Assembly: GCF_014202505.1 (NCBI RefSeq)
Contig: NZ_JACHGW010000002.1
Span: 372,001-436,000 of the forward strand
Reading direction: 5' to 3'
Source of the DNA: Armatimonas rosea
GTDB taxonomy: Bacteria > Armatimonadota > Armatimonadia > Armatimonadales > Armatimonadaceae
Length of the DNA: 64,000 nt
Shown piece by piece: positions 40,530 through 47,249 of the stretch (its first letter is position 1; each line of letters begins with the position of its first letter). Made by a program: the position numbers and the translations under genes. Under the pieces are notes generated by a model that saw nothing but the letters and a program-made list of their open reading frames with translations, was not told the origin of the DNA and did no database searches.

Positions 40530-42149
40530 CTACTCTTTCAGGGAGTGTACCTGATCGGCGGCGAGGTCTTTGTGCTCGGTGGTCTTGCCATCGGGCCACT
40601 TAATGCTCACGCTGGCCTTGGTGGCGCTACCCAGCCCGACATGGACACGTGGGTCCGACGCGCTCAGGTAGGAGCCATCGGTCTGGCAGTGGCGCAAGAG
40701 CTTCTTGCCGTCGGGGAGGGTGATCGTCACCAGCGCGCCGTGGCTGGGCTTCCCACTGAGGGAGAGCAGGAGCCAGTGCCCCGCTTGGGGAGTCTCGTTG
40801 TGCAGGAGCAGGGGCTTGCCCTCGCTATCGACAATCAGGACATCCACCCGACCATCGTTATCGTAGTCCCCCACCGCAAGGCCACGACCCACGATCCGAG
40901 GCAGGCTCCCGATTCCCGATACCGCACTCTTGTCGTCGAAGCGCTGCCCTTTATTGTTCTGGAGGAAGATCACCGGCTGGGGGTAGCTCTCGGTCTTGTC
41001 GATCTGGGCGATATTGTCCTGGACATGGCCATTGGCTAGGATCAGGTCGAGGAGGCCGTCGTTGTCCGCATCGAAGAACTTGATCCCAAAGGTGATAAAG
41101 GGCAAGACCGTGTCGCCGAGGCCCGAGACAGCGGCTTTCTCCTGGAAGAAGCCCTGGCCCTCGTTGTGGTAGAGCGCCTTGACCTCGTGGCTGAAGGTTG
41201 CGACCACCAGATCGGGCTTGCCATCGTTGTCGTAGTCGCCCCAGTCGATCCCCATTCCCCCGTGGGCACGTCCCTCGGTGTCGTAGGCCGTGCCGGATGC
41301 GGTCCCTTCGTTGGTGAACTTCAGGCCCGTGTTGACCAAGAGATCGCCGGGGAGCTCATCGTTGGCGATGGCGATACTGTCTTGCCCCGAGCCGTTGAAG
41401 TCGAGACACGCCACCCCGAGGCCGCGCCCTGCGACTTTCTTTGCCCCGGTCTTCTCCGCCACCTCCGCAAACTTGCCGCCGCCCTGGTTGTGGTAGAGCA
41501 CACCCCGCTCGGGGTCGTAGAAGCGGGGGCCACAGGAGCTCAGGATGCCATTGAAGCTACAGAGCTGCGGCTTGGTCTCGGGGCCAAAGACCGCGTAGTT
41601 GGCCACATAGAGATCCAGCTTTCCATCGCGATCCAGGTCCGCCCAGCTCGCCGATGTTCCCCAAGGCTGTGCCTTCATCCCCGAGCTCGCCGTCACATCC
41701 GTAAACTTTTTCCCACCGTCGTTGTGCAGCAAGCGACCCTCACGATAACCCGAGAGATACACATCGGTGAACCCGTCACCGTCGTAGTCACCCACCGCGC
41801 AGCCCAGAAAATAGCCCGATAAGCTCCCTAAAACCGTGGAGGTCACGTCGGTGAACTTGCCCTTGCCATCGCCGGCAAACAGCGCCGGCTTGGGACCCAC
41901 GAGCAAGATGTCTAGGTTGCCGTCGTTGTTGAAGTCTAAGAACGCGCAGCCGTTGCCGATCGTCTGTAGGATATTCAAGGGGCGCTTGCCCGGCGCGGTC
42001 CACGTGTACTTCAAACCTGCTGAATCTGCGACATTGACAAAGCGAGGGGCCGTCGTGGCCGTTGCGGGAGGAGCCGTTTTGGCGGTGTTCTGGCAGCCGG
42101 TCGCCACCAGCAGTGGGGCGAGGGCTAGGCCAGTAAGTGGGCGTTTCAT
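40530..42149 (-). CDS. UnbV/CRTAC1-like FG-GAP propeller lipoprotein, copy B
   Basis: 539 residues. Signal MKRPLTGLALAPLLVATGC with lipobox VATGC (Cys near 19). Calcium turns DFNNDGNLD, DYDGDGFTD, DLDRDGKLD, DYDNDGKPD, DADNDGLLD and DYDNDGRVD, and a C-terminal ASPIC/UnbV domain (SYLSASDPRVHVGLG, IKWPDGKTTEH). The first about 110 mature residues and the segment GRGLAVGDYDNDGRVDVLIVDSEGKPLLLHNE are near-identical to copy A even in DNA, while the middle differs. It overlaps the TPR gene upstream by 4 bp, and the cytochrome follows 24 bp later. Confidence 0.9.
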   Translation of the reverse strand: MKRPLTGLALAPLLVATGCQNTAKTAPPATATTAPRFVNVADSAGLKYTWTAPGKRPLNILQTIGNGCAFLDFNNDGNLDILLVGPKPALFAGDGKGKFTDVTSTVLGSLSGYFLGCAVGDYDGDGFTDVYLSGYREGRLLHNDGGKKFTDVTASSGMKAQPWGTSASWADLDRDGKLDLYVANYAVFGPETKPQLCSFNGILSSCGPRFYDPERGVLYHNQGGGKFAEVAEKTGAKKVAGRGLGVACLDFNGSGQDSIAIANDELPGDLLVNTGLKFTNEGTASGTAYDTEGRAHGGMGIDWGDYDNDGKPDLVVATFSHEVKALYHNEGQGFFQEKAAVSGLGDTVLPFITFGIKFFDADNDGLLDLILANGHVQDNIAQIDKTESYPQPVIFLQNNKGQRFDDKSAVSGIGSLPRIVGRGLAVGDYDNDGRVDVLIVDSEGKPLLLHNETPQAGHWLLLSLSGKPSHGALVTITLPDGKKLLRHCQTDGSYLSASDPRVHVGLGSATKASVSIKWPDGKTTEHKDLAADQVHSLKE

Positions 42150-43834
42150 TGCGGTATTTTACCTGGACTCGGGGTCTGCTTGGGGGCGCTGACCGCCTCG
42201 GTGGAGGCCAGCGCTTGGTTGAGGGCGCTCAGACCGCGCTCGGCTTTCTTGGGGTCTTTGCGGAGCATGTAGGCGGCATCGTGGTGGAGCTTGGCCTTCT
42301 CTTTTTCGCCGCCTTGTTCCAGGAGTGCGGCCATCTTCTCGTGGAGCTCGGGGCGCATGGGCTCGCGGCGGAGCTGGTCGTCGATGAAGTTGCGCTTCTC
42401 CATATACTCGGTGAGCTGGGCAAAGCTCTCTTGGGCGTCCTTGGCCTCTTGGAGCCGACCCGCTTGTCGGTAGGCCTGGGCGAGGTCTTTGGTCGCCGCC
42501 ACGTGGTACATATCGTCGGCGATCACGGCCTCCAGCAGGGGGATCGCCTCGGCTGCCTGGTTTTTCCGCACGAGCAGGCTCCCGAGGCGCGCCATCGATG
42601 CCACGGCGCGGGGCTCTAGCTCCAGGGAGCGGCGCAGCAGCTTCTCCGCCTCGGCCTCGCGCTCGGGGGTTCGGTTGCTGTCCAGAAGAATAGTCGCCAG
42701 CTGAAAGTGCGCCTCGGCATCGTCGGGGACATCGGCGAGGCGCGCGCGCAGGAGTTTCTCCGCCTCGGCCCAGCGGAAGATCGCCCGGAGCGCGTTGGCG
42801 TTGGAGAGGGCGTAGTCGGTGCGCTGGGGAGCGAGCGTGCGTGCCTTGGCGAAGGCATCGACCGCGGCACCGAAGTTGAGGCGCTGGTTGTAGTGGGCGC
42901 GTCCCAGCCCGATCCAGGCATCCGCGTTTTGGGGCGCGAGGGTCGTGGCCTTGGTAAAGACCTCCAGCGCGATGGGATAGAGGGATTTCTCCAGCGAGAC
43001 CTGGCCCATTCCGAGGAGAGCGGGGAGCAGGTCGGGCTGCTTCTTCAGGAGCGCGGTGTACTCCAGGCCGGCCTTGGCCAGAGCGCCTGCGTTTCGGTAG
43101 ACCTCGGCGCGGAGCAGGCGGGCATCGGTGCGCTCGGGCTGTGCCTTGAGGACCACCTCAAGCTCTTTTTCCGCATCGGTGTAGCGCCCGTTGCGCACTA
43201 GCGCCTCGGCCCAGAGGGTGCGGCGGTCCAGGTTGTCGGGGGTCTCGCTTGCCCAGGCCTGGCGGGTGGCAAAGCCGCTCTGGGCGGGGCTGCGCTCCGC
43301 CTGCCAGCGGGCGTAGCCATTGAGGAAGCTCCCCCGGGTGCGGCGGGCGACAAAGGTGCTAGGGCCTTCTGGGGCGATCGCACGGGCGAGCTCCTGGCCG
43401 GTGGCGGTCGCGGGAAGTGGCTTGCAGCGCTCCAGGGCCTCTTGGGCGGCGGCGTGGGACCCGGGCTTGCTCAGCGCGAGCTTGAGCACCAGCCCCGAGC
43501 GCTCCCGCTCGTTGGCGGCGGCGAGGGCGGCGGCCCAGGTCAGCCAGACATCGCTCTGGGTCTCGCCGGCGGCGATCGCGCGCTCTAAAAGCTTAGCGGC
43601 CTGGGGGAAGTCGCCGGTCTCGGCGTGGCGTCCCGCCAGCACGGCAAGGAGGGAGCCGTTGGTGGGATCGTTGTGGGCCTGTAGCTCCAGGTCGGGGAGG
43701 TAGGCCTCGCGCAGGCAGGTGGCGTCCCAGGCCTGGCGCGTGGCATAGGCACCTCCTCCCAGGCAGAGCGTGCCTAGGAGGAGGCTGGCAGCGACACGGA
43801 GGCGCGGGGCTCTCGTGCGCGTTCCGGTGCTCAT
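42146..43834 (-). CDS. TPR-repeat protein, copy B
   Basis: 562 residues, the same length as copy A at 34969 and collinear with it. A membrane helix (RLRVAASLLLGTLCLGGGAYA) near 12-32 is followed by TPR helices: DPTNGSLLAVLAGRHAETGDFPQAAKLLERAI, LWAEALVRNGRYTDAEKELEVVL and DDAEAHFQLATILLDSN. Periplasmic scaffold by analogy. It starts 3 bp after the lipoprotein gene and overlaps the UnbV gene, so prepilin, lipoprotein, TPR and UnbV form one tight operon. Confidence 0.85.
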   Translation of the reverse strand: MSTGTRTRAPRLRVAASLLLGTLCLGGGAYATRQAWDATCLREAYLPDLELQAHNDPTNGSLLAVLAGRHAETGDFPQAAKLLERAIAAGETQSDVWLTWAAALAAANERERSGLVLKLALSKPGSHAAAQEALERCKPLPATATGQELARAIAPEGPSTFVARRTRGSFLNGYARWQAERSPAQSGFATRQAWASETPDNLDRRTLWAEALVRNGRYTDAEKELEVVLKAQPERTDARLLRAEVYRNAGALAKAGLEYTALLKKQPDLLPALLGMGQVSLEKSLYPIALEVFTKATTLAPQNADAWIGLGRAHYNQRLNFGAAVDAFAKARTLAPQRTDYALSNANALRAIFRWAEAEKLLRARLADVPDDAEAHFQLATILLDSNRTPEREAEAEKLLRRSLELEPRAVASMARLGSLLVRKNQAAEAIPLLEAVIADDMYHVAATKDLAQAYRQAGRLQEAKDAQESFAQLTEYMEKRNFIDDQLRREPMRPELHEKMAALLEQGGEKEKAKLHHDAAYMLRKDPKKAERGLSALNQALASTEAVSAPKQTPSPGKIPQ

Positions 43835-43837
43835 GGG

Positions 43838-44131
43838 CTAGCGGCCACCGTAGCCCGAAGGAGCGCCATAGCCCATGGGACGACCCATGCCACCGGGCGG
43901 GCCACCGGCATTGCCGCCACGGTTGGCGTGCTCCATGTACTGCTTCACCGACGACGGTGCGTTGGCGGGGATCTGGCTCTGGACACCCGCCGGCATTCCG
44001 GCCTGTGGCATGGGGGCGGGGGCCTGTGTCTGTGGAGCGGGGGCTGCGGGAGCCGGCTCCGAGTTGTTACACCCGGAGACGACTACCCAGAGCGCGCCAC
44101 AGAGAAGGGCTCCAAGGAGAGTCTTCTTCAT
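43838..44131 (-). CDS. small lipoprotein, copy B
   Basis: 97 residues from the ATG at 44131. MKKTLLGALLCGALWVVVSGC has a lipobox VSGC. The mature part is rich in Pro, Ala and Gln, then Gly-rich (GGNAGGPPGGMGRPMGYGAPSGYGG), the last part not shared with A1/A2. It begins 14 bp after prepilin B with no hairpin between, unlike the A copies. Function unknown. Confidence 0.78.
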   Translation of the reverse strand: MKKTLLGALLCGALWVVVSGCNNSEPAPAAPAPQTQAPAPMPQAGMPAGVQSQIPANAPSSVKQYMEHANRGGNAGGPPGGMGRPMGYGAPSGYGGR

Positions 44132-44145
44132 GTGGTTTCTTCTTC

Positions 44146-45015
44146 CTACGGAGTGAAGGTCGCCGTGGGCTTGACCAGCTTGAAGAGGCGCCAGTCGTTC
44201 TGGCGAACCGCGCCGTAGTTCATGGCCTTGGCATGGCCATCGGCGAAGGCATAGTTGCCCATCTTGGAGTGGCCCGGCATGGGGAGCTTCTGGGGGTGGG
44301 TGAAGTCGCCCGTACACTCGGTGGAGTTGTCGATTGCCGCAGCCGAGGGCTTCACGCGGCCGGCCAGCTTCCACATGTCACAGCCGGTGAAGAGGGAGCC
44401 CCAGGGGGTACCGACATAGAAGGTCTCGGCCTCACCGTTCTCGTTGCGGCCGTAGGCCTCGACAAGCGCGATGGTGTCGGCGGGGGAGTCGAAGGCGGCG
44501 AGGGACTTGCCCTGGCCCCAGGCGCTCATACCGGTGTTGGGATCGTCCCACTGACCACGCGCCGCGGCCTCTTTGGTGCAGATCTGGCCCACATAGCCGT
44601 AGGAGCGCTTCACCAGCGGGCGGCGGGTGGCGTAGGCACCATCGTAGAACTCACCAATCCCACGCGCAGGGCGGGGCTGGGCGTCGCTGGGGCAGCCAAA
44701 GATCTGGTCGTTCTTGATGTAGGGCAGGATCTGGTGCTCGTAGGGGATCTCGGCGCGGCCACCGCCGTTGATTCCGACGGTACCGGTCGGGCTGGCAAGG
44801 ATAAAGGCCGCCGGCATGGTCTCGTCGTAGTCCTGGGCATACATCATGAAGCCAAGGCCCATCTGCTTCAGGTTGGACAGACAGGAGGTCTGGCGTGCCT
44901 TCTCACGGGCTTGTGCAAAGACCGGGAAGAGAATAGCGGCCAGAATCGCGATAATCGCGATCACCACTAAGAGCTCGATCAGGGTAAAGCCCTGCTTGCG
45001 AAGATTTATAGACAT
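44146..45015 (-). CDS. DUF1559-type prepilin, copy B
   Basis: 289 residues. Here the cut site is canonical: [24 protein letters not shown] with Gly at -1. Then [39 protein letters not shown] and [12 protein letters not shown]. More divergent from A1/A2 than those are from each other. AAGGA precedes the ATG at 45015. The 138-bp region upstream contains TTATAAAGG and TTAAAATAA stretches that may be promoter elements, and the LacI-type gene is the neighbour upstream. It heads the prepilin B-lipoprotein-TPR-UnbV operon. Confidence 0.9.
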   Translation of the reverse strand: MSINLRKQGFTLIELLVVIAIIAILAAILFPVFAQAREKARQTSCLSNLKQMGLGFMMYAQDYDETMPAAFILASPTGTVGINGGGRAEIPYEHQILPYIKNDQIFGCPSDAQPRPARGIGEFYDGAYATRRPLVKRSYGYVGQICTKEAAARGQWDDPNTGMSAWGQGKSLAAFDSPADTIALVEAYGRNENGEAETFYVGTPWGSLFTGCDMWKLAGRVKPSAAAIDNSTECTGDFTHPQKLPMPGHSKMGNYAFADGHAKAMNYGAVRQNDWRLFKLVKPTATFTP

Positions 45016-45153
45016 TTCTTATTCCTTTATAAGAGCAAGCTCGGTGAAGCAACAGCGACAGTGGCTTGCAGCTCGTTTCAAATTATTTTAAACAGTGAAG
45101 ACGATAACAGTGCGGATCTCTCCGCGGGGATAGATGTCCGAAAAGATGGTTTC

Positions 45154-46200
45154 TTAGACCCTCCTTTCTGGTAAAGGCGGTGCAGCGACCGTGCCACGCT
45201 CAATCCACTCTCCAGGGAGCAGTACCCGCTGAAGAGAACACTTTTTATCTTGAATTTGTTCCAAGAGCATCTCAATTGCGTGCTCGCCGAGTGCTCTAAG
45301 GGGCTGTTGTATCGTTGTCAGCGCCGGAGTTGACTTTCGCCCAATCTCATCATCGTTAACCCCAATCAGAGAAAACTCTTCCGGGACCCGGCCCCCCCGC
45401 TCCTGAAGCGCTGTGAGAGCCCCAATCGCGATGGCATCGTCCCCACAGAAAAACGCCGTCGGGTGCTGCGCGGCAGGGAGCGTCTCCAGGAGCCGCTGGG
45501 TCTCACGGTAGCCCGATGCCTCGCTGTAGTGGCCCAGGACGGAGAGCTCGGATGTCAGAGAGATTCCCGCTTGCTGGAGAGCTGTTGTGTAGCCCGCCTG
45601 GCGCTCAAAGCTACTGCGCAGGTCGGCGTCGCCGCCAAGATAGGCGATCCGGCGGTGCCCCAGAGCGATCAGCTTACTGGTCGCCAGCTTGCCGACCGCC
45701 TCGTTGTCCATGTCGATCACGGAGACCGCGAGCTCGGGGCGGTTCTCGCCGAGGAAGATAATCGGGAGCTTGGCCTTTAGGATCGGGGCGAGCACTTTAT
45801 TGGGAAAGGTCGGGGTGACAAAGATCAGCCCGTCGCAGTGGCCATCGAGGTAGCGGGAGATATTGCCCGGGAGGTCGTCCCAGTGGTCCTCGGTGATGAT
45901 CAGGGCGCGCTGATGATGGCGCTGTGCACCGACAAGTAGCCCATCGAAGACGGGGCCAAAGTAGCGGTCGTGGGTCAGCGACGGCCGGTCGGAGAACGAG
46001 GCGACAATGCCGATGGTATCCATGCGCCGACGAGCGAGGCCACGTGCCACCCCATTGGGATGGTAGCCTAGCTCCTCCACGGTTTTCAAGACCTTTGCAC
46101 GGGTCTCTTCGCTCGCCTGACCTGTCTTGCCGTTCAGCACAGAGGAGACGGTCATTGCGGAGAGCCCACATGCTCGGGCGACATCGCGTATTGTCGGCAC
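45154..46200 (-). CDS. LacI-family transcriptional regulator
   Basis: 348 residues from a GTG at 46200; AAGGAA (46208-46213) is 7 nt upstream, and this start gives the family opening MPTIRDVARACGLSAMTVSSVLNGK. An in-frame TTG at 46221 is less likely. Residues 1-55 are the helix-turn-helix plus hinge, and 60-340 the periplasmic-binding-like effector domain (IGIVASFSDRP, IIFLGENRPELAVSVIDMDNEAVGKLA, GHRRIAYLGGDADLRSS). Sugar or nucleoside-like effector probable. Two central-CG palindromes in its promoter suggest autoregulation, and prepilin B downstream is the likely target if any. Confidence 0.92.
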   Translation of the reverse strand: MPTIRDVARACGLSAMTVSSVLNGKTGQASEETRAKVLKTVEELGYHPNGVARGLARRRMDTIGIVASFSDRPSLTHDRYFGPVFDGLLVGAQRHHQRALIITEDHWDDLPGNISRYLDGHCDGLIFVTPTFPNKVLAPILKAKLPIIFLGENRPELAVSVIDMDNEAVGKLATSKLIALGHRRIAYLGGDADLRSSFERQAGYTTALQQAGISLTSELSVLGHYSEASGYRETQRLLETLPAAQHPTAFFCGDDAIAIGALTALQERGGRVPEEFSLIGVNDDEIGRKSTPALTTIQQPLRALGEHAIEMLLEQIQDKKCSLQRVLLPGEWIERGTVAAPPLPERRV

Positions 46201-46221
46201 CTTAGCGTTCCTTGCAATCAA

Positions 46222-46278
46222 CCAAGCCTTACCGGTAAGGCTTGGCGAATTCTACCACCCCAAGCGTTTGGGGTGCAA
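46222..46278 (-). promoter_or_regulatory. LacI-type promoter with two operator-like palindromes
   Basis: On the minus strand TTGCAC (46273-46278), an 18-nt spacer and TAGAAT (46249-46254). A 24-bp perfect palindrome (46222-46245, half-site CCAAGCCTTACC with central CCGG) lies just downstream of the -10. A second imperfect 16-bp palindrome (46258-46273, CCCCAA...TTGGGG, central CG) lies in the spacer. Central CG palindromes are the LacI-family form. Confidence 0.75.
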
Positions 46279-46316
46279 GTGGGAGGCGAAATTTTTCTGA
46301 GAGATACCGCAGGGAG

Positions 46317-47240
46317 CTACTGCACTTCGAACTCGAACTTGAAGCGCTGGGTGCTGGCGACCGCCTGGCCACTCTTGAGCGCGGGCCGCCACTTCCACTT
46401 CTTCAGCGCCTCCAGCACGCGCTGGTCGATCTCGGGGTTGCCCGACGACGTGCGCAAATTAACCTCGAAGCTGCCGTCGGCCTCGATCTCGACCACGACA
46501 CGGACAAAGGACTTAAACTCGCCCTTCTTGAGCGTATCGGGGATCGTGGGCTGGACCTGCTGGCTGGGCTCGGCCTCGCGTGTGGGGCCGCTGGGCTTGG
46601 GAGTCGGCGGTGGGGTGGGCCGAGGTGTCGGGGTGGGCTCCGGGGTCGGCTTGGGAGTGGGGCGCGGGGTGGGCGTGGGCTCTGGGGTCGGCTTGGGAGT
46701 GGGTTTGGGAGTCGCAGCGGGCGCGCTCACCGGAGGCGCGACAGTCGCCTGCACCGGAGCCTGCGCGGGCGCACTGGGGCGAGGCGTTGGCTGGGGGAAG
46801 CTATCGACCGAGGGCTGGGCACGCTGGCTGGCACTGGGCGCAGGACCACCCACTGCGGTGAGCACGGGGCGGACATCGGGAGCCGGAGCGGGCTGCTTGG
46901 GAGCGGCGACGGGCCGGAGGTTGGGCTGAGGCCGCGCGGCAGGCGGACTCGGCTGTGTGGGCGGCGGGCTGGCCGCAGTGACGGGCGGGGGCACCGGTGT
47001 CGGGGCGGGTGTCGCTTGGGGAGCGGGCGTTGCCTGGGGAGCAGGCGTGGCCTTCGGAGGCGTGCGACACTCCGGACAGTCCTGAAAGACAACCTCGACA
47101 AAGCCAGGGTGTGGGTCCTGGTGGCCCGCGTGGCCGGCGGAGAAGCGGCCCACGGCAAGCAGGAGCAGGGCATTGAGCCCCACCGAGAGCCCCAGTGCCA
47201 CGCCAAAGCGAGTATTGCGGTTGTCTTTCAGGTCGGTCAT
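46317..47240 (-). CDS. tonB: TonB-like energy transducer
   Basis: 307 residues. One N-terminal helix (about 14-34), a Cys pair CPEC near 55-58, a long Pro-rich spacer of about 170 residues with repeated PTPKPTPEPTPTPR units, and a C-terminal TonB domain ending VEIEADGSFEVNLRTSSGNPEIDQRVLEALKKWKW. TonB couples inner-membrane proton force (ExbBD, not in this window) to outer-membrane receptors. It follows the receptor gene by 9 bp. The Pro repeats are reiterated in DNA as well (about 46590-46720). The N-terminal CPEC is unusual for TonB. Confidence 0.92.
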   Translation of the reverse strand: MTDLKDNRNTRFGVALGLSVGLNALLLLAVGRFSAGHAGHQDPHPGFVEVVFQDCPECRTPPKATPAPQATPAPQATPAPTPVPPPVTAASPPPTQPSPPAARPQPNLRPVAAPKQPAPAPDVRPVLTAVGGPAPSASQRAQPSVDSFPQPTPRPSAPAQAPVQATVAPPVSAPAATPKPTPKPTPEPTPTPRPTPKPTPEPTPTPRPTPPPTPKPSGPTREAEPSQQVQPTIPDTLKKGEFKSFVRVVVEIEADGSFEVNLRTSSGNPEIDQRVLEALKKWKWRPALKSGQAVASTQRFKFEFEVQ

Positions 47241-47249
47241 GGTCTTTGC

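Noticed and set aside
46212-46217. A TTGCAA hexamer before the LacI-type gene
   Set aside because: It overlaps the ribosome site of that gene, has no partner 5 nt away and is not tied to the metal genes.
46620-46720. Tandem repeat in tonB
   Set aside because: It encodes the Pro-rich spacer of TonB (repeated PTPKPTPEPTPTPR), which is normal length variation, not a mobile or regulatory repeat.
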